From CALREJ01 sp035547395 (lineage in GTDB: Bacteria; Patescibacteriota; Gracilibacteria; Peribacterales; Peribacteraceae), in contig DASZVA010000011.1 in the NCBI GenBank assembly GCA_035547395.1, forward strand, positions 136,127 to 200,126: a DNA stretch of 64,000 nucleotides, given 5' to 3'. The position numbers were made by a program, and so were the translations under genes. Position 1 is the first letter of the stretch, and the number at the start of each line of letters is the position of its first letter. Below are positions 49,859-57,930 of the stretch, piece after piece. The notes beneath the pieces were generated by a model. That model saw only the letters and a program-made list of their open reading frames with translations, had not been told where the DNA came from and made no database searches.

Positions 49859-50176
49859 ATGTCACACGCAGTAACTGACGCCGACTTCGACAAAGAAGTG
49901 CTCCAGTCCAACCTTCCTGTGCTCGTTGACTTCTGGGCTCCGTGGTGCGGTCCATGCAAAGCGATGCTGCCCGTGATGGAGGAGCTGGAAAAAACCTACG
50001 ACGGCAAAGTGAAGCTGGTGAAGATCAACGTCGACGAGAACACAGACGTGCCGGGCAAGTACAACGTCATGAGCATCCCGACATTCATCATCTTCAAGGA
50101 CGGCAAGATCGCATCGCAGTTTGTCGGCGCCCGCTCCAAGGCTGACATGCAAAAGGAGCTCGACGCCGTCGCCTAG
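49859..50176 (+). CDS. trxA: Thioredoxin
   Basis: 105 residues. FDKEVLQSNLPVLVDFWAPW-CGPC is the active site (WCGPC), VKINVDENTDVPGKYNVMSI with the cis-Pro in IPTFIIFKDGK. Cytoplasmic disulfide reductase. The ATG at 49859 gives normal length; codons upstream are not thioredoxin-like. The next gene starts 11 bases after its stop, so the two probably share an mRNA. Confidence 0.95.
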   Translation: MSHAVTDADFDKEVLQSNLPVLVDFWAPWCGPCKAMLPVMEELEKTYDGKVKLVKINVDENTDVPGKYNVMSIPTFIIFKDGKIASQFVGARSKADMQKELDAVA

Positions 50177-50187
50177 ATCCCCTTCCC

Positions 50188-50448
50188 ATGCATATCCTTC
50201 TCGGTTTTCTGGGCATGGTCGCGAGTATCGCGATGATCAAGTACCGCGCGCAGCTCGGCGATATGATGGGCGATCCCGACTGGATGAAGTACGTGGGCGG
50301 CGTCTATAACTTCGTGATCATCCTCGCGATCGTCTTCTTCTTCTGGAGCATCGCGTACATGACGAACACGACCGACGTTCTTTTCAGGCCGCTGCTGCTC
50401 CTGTTCCCAAACCCAAACCCACAGACGGTGCCCGGAGTGGTGCAGTAA
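50188..50448 (+). CDS. Two-span membrane protein, hypothetical
   Basis: 86 residues. Helix 1 (LLGFLGMVASIAMIKYR), a short acidic loop (QLGDMMGDPDWMKYVGG), then helix 2 (VYNFVIILAIVFFFWSIAYM) and a third hydrophobic patch (VLFRPLLLLFPN). The C-terminal PNPNPQTVPG is encoded by CCCAAACCCAAACCC, a piece of the intergenic array type, so the end may be repeat-derived. I recall this kind of small protein as conserved in CPR genomes, but its role is unknown to me. Confidence 0.72.
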   Translation: MHILLGFLGMVASIAMIKYRAQLGDMMGDPDWMKYVGGVYNFVIILAIVFFFWSIAYMTNTTDVLFRPLLLLFPNPNPQTVPGVVQ

Positions 50449-50598
50449 TAGCTGATTGAGCTGTATGAAATCGTCCTTTGTAGTCGATTTACAAATTATC
50501 AAATAAATGTTAAAATATTAATACAAATGAACATATATAAATCGATGAAAGGAATGGCGGGATTCCCCTGGTTTCATCAGGCAATCCGATCCAGCACC

Positions 50599-50967
50599 AT
50601 GTTATATATCATCGTGTTTCTCATTCTTGTGATGGAAACGACTGCGATGAGTTTTTTGAAAGAGTATTCGGAGACGAGCGGCACTGTCGCATTGGGGCTT
50701 GGCATCGCGTGCTACATGGGAGTTTCGCTGCTTCTCATCCGATCATTTCGATATGAAGGAATGGGAATCGTGAACGTGCTGTGGTCGGCGTTCTCCGTGA
50801 TCTTCGTCGTCGCGGTCGGCATTTTCCTGTTTCAGGAAACAATCAGCGGGATCGAGACGATCGGCATCGCGTTTGTGCTCAGTGGCGTGGTACTTCTGCG
50901 ATCGAGACAGCCGCAAGACGTTACGCGCGGCGGACGCTGCCTGCATCAACCCGCGACTCTTCCCTGA
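50599..50967 (+). CDS. SMR-family small multidrug transporter-like protein (1)
   Basis: 122 residues from the ATG at 50599, chosen by alignment with its neighbour. Four membrane helices: MLYIIVFLILVMETTAMSFL (Glu in helix 1, the SMR proton/substrate residue), GLGIACYMGVSLLLIRSF, GIVNVLWSAFSVIFVVAVGI, and GIETIGIAFVLSGVVLL. A start at 50527 would add 24 residues. The C-terminal tail after VVLLRSRQ is polar. It probably pairs with the next gene as a heterodimer like EbrAB or YkkCD. Confidence 0.75.
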   Translation: MLYIIVFLILVMETTAMSFLKEYSETSGTVALGLGIACYMGVSLLLIRSFRYEGMGIVNVLWSAFSVIFVVAVGIFLFQETISGIETIGIAFVLSGVVLLRSRQPQDVTRGGRCLHQPATLP

Positions 50968-50972
50968 AAAAT

Positions 50973-51281
50973 ATGGTCTACGTTTTTATTGCTCTCATCT
51001 TGCTGACGGAAACACTGGCCATTTGTTTTTTGAAACAGTATTACCTGTCGCATCGGCTGCGCTTCGTCGCACTCGGTTGTCTGTTTTATCTGGGCGTCTC
51101 GCTGCTGCTCGTGCAAACATTCCAGTACGACGGCATGGGAATCGTGAACGTGCTGTGGTCCGCGTTCTCCGTGATCCTGGTCGTCTGCGCGGGACACTTC
51201 GGCTTTCATGAAAAAGTGACGCACCGGGAAATCGTCGGGATCGCACTCGTCCTGATCGGCGTTGCATTTCTGCCGGCCTGA
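50973..51281 (+). CDS. SMR-family small multidrug transporter-like protein (2)
   Basis: 102 residues, normal SMR length. MVYVFIALILLTETLAICFL (Glu in helix 1), LGCLFYLGVSLLLVQTFQYD, MGIVNVLWSAFSVILVVCAG, and IVGIALVLIGVAFLPA. Paralogue of the gene 5 bases upstream (identical core GMGIVNVLWSAFSVI), so a two-gene unit. The transported compound cannot be predicted. Confidence 0.82.
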   Translation: MVYVFIALILLTETLAICFLKQYYLSHRLRFVALGCLFYLGVSLLLVQTFQYDGMGIVNVLWSAFSVILVVCAGHFGFHEKVTHREIVGIALVLIGVAFLPA

Positions 51282-51323
51282 ATGTATGAATCGACTGTGT
51301 TTTGTAGTGGTGCAGTAAAAAAA

Positions 51324-51353
51324 GCGGCTCCCGTCATCCATGACAGGAACCGC
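51324..51353. terminator. Hairpin between convergent genes
   Basis: GCGGCTCCCGTCAT / ATGACAGGAACCGC stem (one mismatch). The preceding AAAAAA run gives a T-run for the minus-strand gene. Confidence 0.7.
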
Positions 51354-51378
51354 CCGTGGCTGGTTCGATGACCAGCAA

Positions 51379-51684
51379 TCAGAGTGTGCGAACAAAGGAC
51401 AGAGAGAGCAAAAAAAATGCCCCAACTCCCCCAGCCGTCGCGATGACATAGCACCACTTTCGCAGAGCTACGTTTCTCCTGAAGGAACGTTGCATGCTTT
51501 CGTCCTGAGCATGATGCCTTTCTCTCGCCTTGTCAGCTTCAGGACCGCTGGGGGCTCCCCCGATGTACCGAAAGGGCATTGCAATGCGCATGCATGCAAG
51601 ATATTCCACTCGTTTGTTGGCACGCACGCCTACAACGACGAAGAATACGGTGCTTGCGAACAAACAGAGACCAGCTATGGTCAT
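51379..51684 (-). CDS. Two-span membrane protein, hypothetical
   Basis: 101 residues. Helix 1: TIAGLCLFASTVFFVVVGV; then a polar middle (FRYIGGAPSGPEADKARERH); helix 2: WCYVIATAGGVGAFFLLSLS. The start at 51684 is fixed by an AGGAGG (51690-51695) five bases upstream, one of few clear Shine-Dalgarno sites in the window. No family recognised. Confidence 0.68.
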   Translation of the reverse strand: MTIAGLCLFASTVFFVVVGVRANKRVEYLACMRIAMPFRYIGGAPSGPEADKARERHHAQDESMQRSFRRNVALRKWCYVIATAGGVGAFFLLSLSFVRTL

Positions 51685-51689
51685 GGCAA

Positions 51690-51695
51690 CCTCCT
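51690..51695 (-). promoter_or_regulatory. Shine-Dalgarno site deciding the start at 51684
   Basis: AGGAGG with a 5-base spacer to ATG. Most genes here lack such a strong site. Confidence 0.7.
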
Positions 51696-51787
51696 TAATG
51701 GTTGAAAGATCGAAACTCTGATGCGTATATTGTAAAATATACATGACAAAACGCAAATATCAGTCCCCTGTGCACCGTGGCAGACCA

Positions 51788-52069
51788 TTACTGCGCCATC
51801 GCTTCCGTCGAAATCTGCTGCAGCTGATAATGGCGTCCTTTATAAATGGAGGATGCGACCTGTTCACGTATAGCAGCCAAAGCAACGGACGGATTGTCCG
51901 GATTGAGCGGCGCCTGCGCGATCAGTGTTCCCTTGTCCTTTCCTGCCAGAAGCAATGCAATCAGTTTTCCTTTTGCCTGCTCAAACTGCTCCGGCGACAG
52001 ATAGGAGATGGGACTGCGACGCACTATTGGATTGTTGTGGATGTAAGATTCAGAACTTTCCATGAGCAT
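51788..52069 (-). CDS. Hypothetical protein
   Basis: 93 residues from the ATG at 52069 (52063 also possible). Soluble and helical: SYLSPEQFEQAKGKLIALLL, then NPSVALAAIREQVASSIYKG. No signal peptide or known domain. The longer frame upstream reads through the degenerate tRNA-Ala and is unlikely to be coding. Confidence 0.55.
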   Translation of the reverse strand: MLMESSESYIHNNPIVRRSPISYLSPEQFEQAKGKLIALLLAGKDKGTLIAQAPLNPDNPSVALAAIREQVASSIYKGRHYQLQQISTEAMAQ

Positions 52070-52133
52070 ACGATAGCACCGCTCATCAACACTTCCGATA
52101 GTGGAGGAACGGGAAGTGATGCATACATAAAAA

Positions 52134-52286
52134 ATGGTGGAGCTGAGGGGATTCGACCCTTCGGCAAGCTCAGGGCTGCGGACCATTCAATGGAAATATA
52201 TTCTTTTCCCCTTCTTGCAAAGCAGGTGCTGGCGCAGGTTTTTTGATTGCGACTCGCGCAAGCGCTCGTCTGCCAACTGAGCATAT
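52134..52286 (-). pseudogene. Broken tRNA-Ala-like gene
   Basis: Three tRNA-like pieces in the right order: 3' end TGGTGGAGCTGAGGGGATTC (52134 on), anticodon arm CTTCTTGCAAAGCAGGTGCT (about 52212-52231), and a D-arm piece GCGCTCGTCTGCCAACTGAG (about 52262-52281). Non-tRNA inserts, one with TTCGGCAAGCTCAGGG, separate them. No functional cloverleaf. The true tRNA-Ala follows 5 bases on. Confidence 0.6.
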
Positions 52287-52290
52287 AAAA

Positions 52291-52366
52291 TGGTGGAGCA
52301 TACCGGGATCGAACCGGTGACCTCCTGCTTGCAAAGCAGGCGCTCTACCAGCTGAGCTAATGCCCC
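52291..52366 (-). tRNA. tRNA-Ala (anticodon TGC)
   Basis: 76 bases with encoded CCA. Acceptor GGGGCAT/ATGCTCC (one G-T), D-arm GCTC/GAGC, anticodon arm CCTGC-TTTGCAA-GCAGG, T-arm ACCGG-TTCGATC-CCGGT. Confidence 0.95.
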
Positions 52367-52401
52367 ACAGGGTTTTAGTATAAACGATGATGTAAAAAGA
52401 G

Positions 52402-52476
52402 TGGAGGTGCCGGTGGGAATTGCACCCACGCATGGGGGTTTTGCAGACCCCTGCCTTACTGCTTGGCTACGGCACC
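52402..52476 (-). tRNA. tRNA-Cys (anticodon GCA)
   Basis: 75 bases with encoded CCA. Acceptor GGTGCCG/CGGCACC, anticodon arm GGGGT-CTGCAAA-ACCCC, T-arm GTGGG-TGCAATT-CCCAC. A 19-base copy of its 5' end lies at 52543-52561. Confidence 0.95.
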
Positions 52477-52561
52477 AGCGAAGAAAACTCTAAATGGAAT
52501 GATCAATCTGCGATAGTCCGCCATAGCTTTAGCGAAGGACGGACTGCTTGGCTACGGCACC
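52477..52561 (-). pseudogene. Partial tRNA-Cys copy next to a palindrome
   Basis: 52543-52561 (ACTGCTTGGCTACGGCACC) equals 52458-52476, the tRNA-Cys 5' end. Just before the copy lies the hairpin GTCCGCCATAGC...GCGAAGGACGGA (about 52516-52542). Confidence 0.65.
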
Positions 52562-52626
52562 GGACTTTCAAAGAGTGGGGACAGCTTAATCAAAGAACTA
52601 TGCGAATGAAAGCTTTGGTGATGACA

Positions 52627-53199
52627 TTATTTCTGACTCGGCGCCTTGAATGTGGCGTTCTTGAGAATCAGTTCCACCTGCTGCTCGGTCGTGGTGTCGA
52701 CGGAGACCGGCGTTGCAGCGGTGTAGGTGTAACCCGTCATGCCGTTCACCGCGCTTACCTGATAAAAACGCGTCTTGGGCTGATCAGATCTCGGCTGCGC
52801 GGTGAAAATATTCATGGTCACTTTCTGACCGTCGATCGTAACGGATTGCGCGTCGACCTTCGTGTAATTCGGCATCGCCTGCACGGACTGGATGGATGCA
52901 TCGCTATAGTCGCTTGAGGTCATTTGCTTGTTGAGCGGCTCGCTCGTGACGGTCACCGTGACAAACTGCCCGGCGACGGGATTGTCGGATTGAAACGCGA
53001 CGACAACCTCCTGGGGAATGCCGCGGGAATCCAGCTGCGTGCGATCCACCACGTGCCATCCGGACGGAAGACAGGTGCCGACCGTGCCGTCCCAGTACTG
53101 GTTGGCACAGGTGACGGTCGCGTTCCCTCCTCCGCCGCATGCGGAGAGCGTGAGAAGAAAGAGGCCGGAACAGAGTGTCGCAGTCAGCTTGTTCATCAC
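52627..53199 (-). CDS. Lipoprotein, hypothetical
   Basis: 190 residues. The signal peptide ends in a lipobox: GLFLLTLSACGGGGNATVTC (LSAC). A Gly linker is followed by a beta-rich domain (SGWHVVDRTQLDSRGIPQEV, VAGQFVTVTVTSEPLNKQMT) with two further Cys (VTCANQ, GTCLPS). The PsbP/MOG-like pattern suggests a surface protein of unknown function. The DsbA-like lipoprotein may help form its disulfide. Confidence 0.72.
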   Translation of the reverse strand: MMNKLTATLCSGLFLLTLSACGGGGNATVTCANQYWDGTVGTCLPSGWHVVDRTQLDSRGIPQEVVVAFQSDNPVAGQFVTVTVTSEPLNKQMTSSDYSDASIQSVQAMPNYTKVDAQSVTIDGQKVTMNIFTAQPRSDQPKTRFYQVSAVNGMTGYTYTAATPVSVDTTTEQQVELILKNATFKAPSQK

Positions 53200-53272
53200 A
53201 GGAATGATAGCAGGATTTTTTTCGAGCTACAGTCGATTGTTTTCTCGTTATTCATATCATTCATGGGAGGAA

Positions 53273-53442
53273 TCCGCACGCCACGGGGGGTGAAGGGGAA
53301 GCTCTGCTTTTTGCGTGAGCAAAAACATCATGAGCTCTGCGACGGAGGAGAAAAGCGAAATGGCAGAGCGGGCGGAGGGGCTTTGGCGGGCGGCGGCGTT
53401 TTCTTTCTCCATTTCTTTGTCGCTGGAGACAAAGAAATGGAA
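53273..53442. repeat. Dispersed repeat of about 200 bases, copy 2
   Basis: Starts TCCGCACGCCACGGGGGGTG and ends in the same hairpin (53409-53440) as copy 1 at 19382-19586. The middle part differs. Confidence 0.75.
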
Positions 53443-53516
53443 GATGCATCAATAAAATAAAGAGATGAAAAGAGTAGACAATATAGTGAAATAGGTTCTG
53501 GAGATACCCTAGAGAA

Positions 53517-53545
53517 TTGAGGAAAAACGGTATATTTGCTACAAT
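53517..53545 (+). promoter_or_regulatory. Sigma-70-like promoter for the FN3 protein gene
   Basis: TTGAGG, 17-base spacer, TACAAT. The -10 overlaps the ATG at 53544, so transcription would start close to the ATG at 53556. Confidence 0.5.
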
Positions 53546-55994
53546 GAACAGATTTATGCGACGCATACTCACATCCATCACACTCATCGCGGCCGCTCTC
53601 CTGCTCCCGCTGTCGGCAGTCGCCCAAGGGCAGATCACGGCTGATGATTCTATCGCCGGCGTCGGCATTACCGTGACACTCGCGGGTCTCCCGCCCGGTA
53701 TCAATGCATCCATCCTCGTCACGAATCCCGACAGCAAGACGACGACGATCAACGCGCAGACGGACGGCCAGGGAAATGCGACGGTGAACGTACCGGGAAA
53801 CGCATCCGAGGAAGCGGGCACCTACACGCTGAGCGCAACGTACAACGGCTCGGCCATCGGCAACGTCACGACGGTCGCGGTGCTCCCCGACACGATGGAC
53901 CCATGGGCGTCGCAGGTGCAGTCCTGGACGCCGACTATCGCCGCAGACGGAAGCGACAGTGCGACGATCACGGTCACGATGCGCGACAAGTACGGCAATA
54001 TTCTGCCGGGCCGCCCCGTGGCGCTCGTATCGAATCGTCCGCAGGACACGATCACGCAGCTCACGCCCGAGACGGATAAGAACGGCGCACAGCAGTTCTC
54101 GCTGACGACGACGATGCCCGGCTCCATTCAGGTGCGCGCAGTGGATCTGCTCAGCGGCAACACGCTCGCGGCCGTCGCGCAGCTGACCGCCGGACACAAC
54201 GCGCCGGCGATAGGCGGCGACGCGCAGCAATTCTACGGATCGAATGCCAACGCGTATCAGGCGTCAGTCGAGAATGTCGGCGGCCGCCAGTTCTATGCGC
54301 AGGCCGCGGGGTCCGCCAACGGTGGATCATTCGACGTCATCGATCATTTTGAAGTGACCGCACCCACGGATATGCAGACCGGACAGGAAGCGCAGAAGGT
54401 GGTGGTCCGCGCCGTCGATCAGAACGGAAATACCGTACAAGATTACGCGGGCACCGTGACGTTTGAATCGACCGATCCGCAGGCGACGCTCCCCAACTTC
54501 GGTTCGTACACTTTCCAGCCGCGCGACCTTGGCCAGAAAACGTTCCCGCTCGTGCTCACGTTCCAGACCGCAGGCCAGCAGATTTTCCGCGTGAAGGATC
54601 AGAACAACCCGTCCATCACGGGTCAGGCGACGGTCAACGTGACGGGAGGCGGGATGCACGGCAGCGCGGGCGGCATCCAAATTACCTCTTATAAGGACGG
54701 CGACACGATCAGTTCCACGAACATCACGATCGCCGGTATCGGTCCGGCGTACGCCAATCTCATCGTCATCGGCGGCACGCAGAACGTCACCGGTTCCACC
54801 GATGCGCAGGGCAACTTCTCGATTCCGATTACACTCAATCCCTCGCAGCATGACTTCACCATCGACGTGCACGATGATGCGGGCCACAACGACTCGGGTC
54901 CGCTGCATCTGATCCTCGATCAGAATCCGCCGACCATCGGCGCCATCACGTTTGCGCCCGAGCAGCCGGACGCCGATCAGAAAACACTGGTCGTCGCCCA
55001 GGCCGATCCGGGTCTGGCGAGCATGATCATGACGATTCAGGATTCGACGACGAACACCAATCTGACGGTGCCGCTGGTGGAAATCCCGACCTCGACCGGT
55101 TCGTATCAGGCGTTCTTCAATGCGCCGACCGCAGGCGTCTACCAGCCCGACTTCAAGGCGACAGACAAGGCGGGCAACGCCGTCGACGTACGCACCACCT
55201 TCACCGTCGGACAGCAAGGACTCGCAAAAGTGATGAACGTCCAGGCCGCGCCGCGCGTGAACGCGGTCGAGCTCACCTGGGATCCGATCAACGATACGCT
55301 CGACGGCTACCGCATTTACGTGGGCGACAGTCCGAACAACTTCCTCTATACGCTCGACACCGGCCGCGTGACGACCAAGGCGACCATCGCGGGCCTGACG
55401 CCCGGCAAGACGTACTACTTCGCGGTCACGGCTCTCAAGCAGGGCCTCGAGAGCAAGGATAAAAGCGACCCCGTGCAGGCGCAGGCGCTCGGGCTCACGC
55501 TCGACGTCACGCCGGGTGACGGCACGCTTGATCTCAAATGGCCGTCCCTCTCGACGGACGCTCCCCTGTCGACATTCCTTCTTGAGTACGGCGTGCAGCC
55601 CGACACCTACACGGAAACGCGCATGCTCAACGGACAATTGCGCGACTATACGATGCGTGACCTGCTCAATGGCGTCACGTACTACATGCGCCTGACGCCG
55701 ATCACGGTTACGGGCGACAAGCTCACCGATCTCGCAGCCAAAGGACAGGGCACCCCGAACGGCACCGGCTTTCATGCGGGTCCCCAGGACCCGATTCCGG
55801 GCAATCTCGGATCTCTGCCGGGCAACATACAAAAGCCTCCGACAAGCCTGCCGAGCAACGGACTCCCCTCCTGGCTCTGGATGGGCGCAATCGCGCTCGG
55901 TCTTCTCGGCGCGCTGTACGGCTGGCACCGCCGCCAGGCAGCCCGCCACAACGCGGCATTCCTCGCCGCGATCCAGGCGCAGTACAGGAGATGA
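53544..55994 (+). CDS. Large surface protein with Ig-like and FN3 domains
   Basis: 816 residues (812 if the ATG at 53556 is used). A signal peptide (RRILTSITLIAAALLLPLSA) is followed by Ig/bacterial-type beta domains (ITADDSIAGVGITVTLAGLP, ATITVTMRDKYGNILPGRPV, repeated K-type DQNGN...VTF strands). An FN3 domain at about 563-650 (NAVELTWDPINDTLDGYRIY, then GLTPGKTYYFAVTAL) and a second FN3-like domain follow. The C-terminal membrane helix (SWLWMGAIALGLLGALYGWH) and a basic tail anchor it. It resembles Bacterial Ig/adhesin-type or Calx-like surface proteins involved in contact; a host- or cell-contact role is inference. Confidence 0.82.
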   Translation: MNRFMRRILTSITLIAAALLLPLSAVAQGQITADDSIAGVGITVTLAGLPPGINASILVTNPDSKTTTINAQTDGQGNATVNVPGNASEEAGTYTLSATYNGSAIGNVTTVAVLPDTMDPWASQVQSWTPTIAADGSDSATITVTMRDKYGNILPGRPVALVSNRPQDTITQLTPETDKNGAQQFSLTTTMPGSIQVRAVDLLSGNTLAAVAQLTAGHNAPAIGGDAQQFYGSNANAYQASVENVGGRQFYAQAAGSANGGSFDVIDHFEVTAPTDMQTGQEAQKVVVRAVDQNGNTVQDYAGTVTFESTDPQATLPNFGSYTFQPRDLGQKTFPLVLTFQTAGQQIFRVKDQNNPSITGQATVNVTGGGMHGSAGGIQITSYKDGDTISSTNITIAGIGPAYANLIVIGGTQNVTGSTDAQGNFSIPITLNPSQHDFTIDVHDDAGHNDSGPLHLILDQNPPTIGAITFAPEQPDADQKTLVVAQADPGLASMIMTIQDSTTNTNLTVPLVEIPTSTGSYQAFFNAPTAGVYQPDFKATDKAGNAVDVRTTFTVGQQGLAKVMNVQAAPRVNAVELTWDPINDTLDGYRIYVGDSPNNFLYTLDTGRVTTKATIAGLTPGKTYYFAVTALKQGLESKDKSDPVQAQALGLTLDVTPGDGTLDLKWPSLSTDAPLSTFLLEYGVQPDTYTETRMLNGQLRDYTMRDLLNGVTYYMRLTPITVTGDKLTDLAAKGQGTPNGTGFHAGPQDPIPGNLGSLPGNIQKPPTSLPSNGLPSWLWMGAIALGLLGALYGWHRRQAARHNAAFLAAIQAQYRR

Positions 55995-56074
55995 GTCGAT
56001 AGTTGATAGTTGTCAGTCAATAGTGACCAAAACATTACACATACTAAAAACTATAAACTAACGACTATGGACTC
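55993..56074. repeat. Intergenic inverted repeat, ATAGTTGATAGT type
   Basis: Left arm 55993-56025 (GAGTCGATAGTTGATAGTTG and on), right arm 56051-56074 (CTATAAACTAACGACTATGG, then ACTC). The PfkB ATG (56067) lies inside the right arm. Confidence 0.75.
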
Positions 56075-57098
56075 CCCTTTCTCGCCTTCGGCAACATCCC
56101 GATCCAGCCGACCTCGAACTCTCTCCATCGGCGGCGCGACGTACGATCTGTTCGTGCGCACCGATCAGTCGGTCGTGCATGAGCATGAAGGAAAAAAAAT
56201 GTTCTCGCTTCCGCTCGGGGACAAAATCCGCGTGAACGACGTGATCAGCACGTTCGGCGGCGGCGCGTCGAATACGTCCGTCGGACTGTCCCGTCTCGGC
56301 TGCACCGCGTCCTTTTGCGGCGTGGTCGGTGACGATCAGTGGGGCACAACCCTCTTGAAACATCTGGCCGATGAACGCGTACAGACCGACATGGCAACCG
56401 TGGTGGAAAATGAAGCGTCGAGCTTTTCACTCGTGCTTTCCGCCGGCAACGGCGAGCGGGTGATTCTCACGCATCCCGGCACCGCACGGCACCTGCACGA
56501 TGTGACGTTTGATCGCGAGCAGGCGGGGCATTTTGATGCGGTCTTCCTCAATCACATCCATGCGGAATCCTGCGTCATCGAAGACGATCTCATCGATACC
56601 TTCGTTCAAAATCCCTCCATCCACTTGAGCTGGAATCCGGGCGGCTGCCAAATTGAATCCGGACTCCGGGAAAAGAATAACGCTCTGCTCGTCTCGCACA
56701 CCGCGGTCCTCTTTCTGAATAAAGAGGAAGCCCTCGCCTTTACGGGCACGCGAACGGTAAAGGAAGCATTGAACATTCTGAGCCGCGCCGGCGCCACAAT
56801 CGTCTGTATTACGGACGGTCCAAACGGCAGCTTCGCAACCGACGGAAAAACGTACTTTCATTGCCCTGCCGGAGACTGCACGGTCGTCGATGCGACCGGT
56901 GCGGGGGACGCCTTCGGCACGGGCGTCACATGGGCCGTTCTGACAGGCAAAGACTTGCCAACTGCCCTGCAAGCGGGTACTATAAATGCGATGAGTGTCG
57001 TTTCCGTTATCGGAGCCGAAGAAGGCCTCCTCACAGAAACCCAGATGCAGTTGAGTCTCAAGCGGAGCAACCTGACCGTCACGGCGGAACCGTTCTGA
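56067..57098 (+). CDS. PfkB-family carbohydrate kinase
   Basis: 343 residues, ribokinase fold. LSIGGATYDLFVRTDQSVVH, then STFGGGASNTSVGLSRLGCT (PfkB signature 1) and VDATGAGDAFGTGVTWAVLT (signature 2, with catalytic Asp and anion hole). The substrate could be a sugar, nucleoside or sugar phosphate; adenosine kinase-like enzymes share GGGASNT. The start codon sits inside the right arm of an inverted repeat. Confidence 0.88.
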   Translation: MDSPFSPSATSRSSRPRTLSIGGATYDLFVRTDQSVVHEHEGKKMFSLPLGDKIRVNDVISTFGGGASNTSVGLSRLGCTASFCGVVGDDQWGTTLLKHLADERVQTDMATVVENEASSFSLVLSAGNGERVILTHPGTARHLHDVTFDREQAGHFDAVFLNHIHAESCVIEDDLIDTFVQNPSIHLSWNPGGCQIESGLREKNNALLVSHTAVLFLNKEEALAFTGTRTVKEALNILSRAGATIVCITDGPNGSFATDGKTYFHCPAGDCTVVDATGAGDAFGTGVTWAVLTGKDLPTALQAGTINAMSVVSVIGAEEGLLTETQMQLSLKRSNLTVTAEPF

Positions 57099-57160
57099 AA
57101 CTCCCACAGCAATATAAATCTCGCTCATCGCCTGTCACCTCCACCTACCACCTCATCCGT

Positions 57161-57823
57161 ATGGCAGACGACGCACTGATCATGATCCAGGAACTTCTCG
57201 AAAGCGCGCAAGCGTCCCTCAAGACCGCGAACGCGATGCTTCGTGATCTCACCGGTGTCAGTGACCCCAACCGCGAGCGCCACGTCGCCCGCGCGACGAA
57301 GGTCGTGAGTGCGGGTCCGGTGTCCGGCCGCGTGATCGAGGGTGTGTTTGACGGACAGAACATGGTCGATGCCGCGGGCCAGAGTTATCCGGTGCCCGCC
57401 AACTACGCGTCGAAGAGCAAACTGGTCGAGGGCGACGGCATGAAGCTGACCATCACCGACGAAGGCAAATTCATCTATAAGCAGATCGCTCCGATCGACC
57501 GTCGTGTCGCCAAGGGCGTGCTGATTCAGGAAGACGGACAGTACAAAGTGCTCGTTGAGGGCAAGGCTCTCCGCGTGCTGCTCGCGTCCGTCACGTTCTA
57601 CCGCGCCGAAGTCGGCGATCAGATCACGGTGCTGCTTCCGCAAACCGGCGAAGCACAGTGGGCCGCGATCGAAGCCGTGCTCCCGAAGCACTTGGCCGAG
57701 GCCGCCGCGCGCGATCTTGTCGGCGCCAGCCAGGACAATGACGGCGAGATGAGCCCGATGATGGGAGAGGGTGAAAGCGATGACGAAGACGAGCCGGAGA
57801 AGAAGACGAAGAAAAAGAAGTGA
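57161..57823 (+). CDS. Conserved hypothetical protein with acidic tail
   Basis: 220 residues. Residues 1-40 are helical (IMIQELLESAQASLKTANAM). A beta-rich middle (GRVIEGVFDGQNMVDAAGQS, KLVEGDGMKLTITDEGKFIY, VEGKALRVLLASVTFYRAEV) looks like an OB/KOW-type barrel. The C-terminus is acidic then basic (GESDDEDEPEKKTKKKK). I recall similar proteins in CPR genomes without assigned function; ribosome- or RNA-linked work would fit the tail, but this is inference. Confidence 0.65.
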   Translation: MADDALIMIQELLESAQASLKTANAMLRDLTGVSDPNRERHVARATKVVSAGPVSGRVIEGVFDGQNMVDAAGQSYPVPANYASKSKLVEGDGMKLTITDEGKFIYKQIAPIDRRVAKGVLIQEDGQYKVLVEGKALRVLLASVTFYRAEVGDQITVLLPQTGEAQWAAIEAVLPKHLAEAAARDLVGASQDNDGEMSPMMGEGESDDEDEPEKKTKKKK

Positions 57824-57930
57824 GAAGGCAGAGGGCAGAGATCAGTAATCTGACTTCTGATTTCTGATATCTGACTTGTTTTTAGCATAGCCCCTAGCCC
57901 TAGCCCTAACCCTAGCCCTACAATCTCCCC
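57824..57930. repeat. Composite: CTTCTGAT inverted repeat plus CCCTAG array
   Basis: Arms 57823-57850 (AGAAGGCAGAGGGCAGAGAT and on) and 57851-57877 (TGACTTCTGATTTCTGATAT and on), then CCCTAGCCCTAGCCCTAACC (57891 on), ending 10 bases before the next ATG. Confidence 0.75.
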
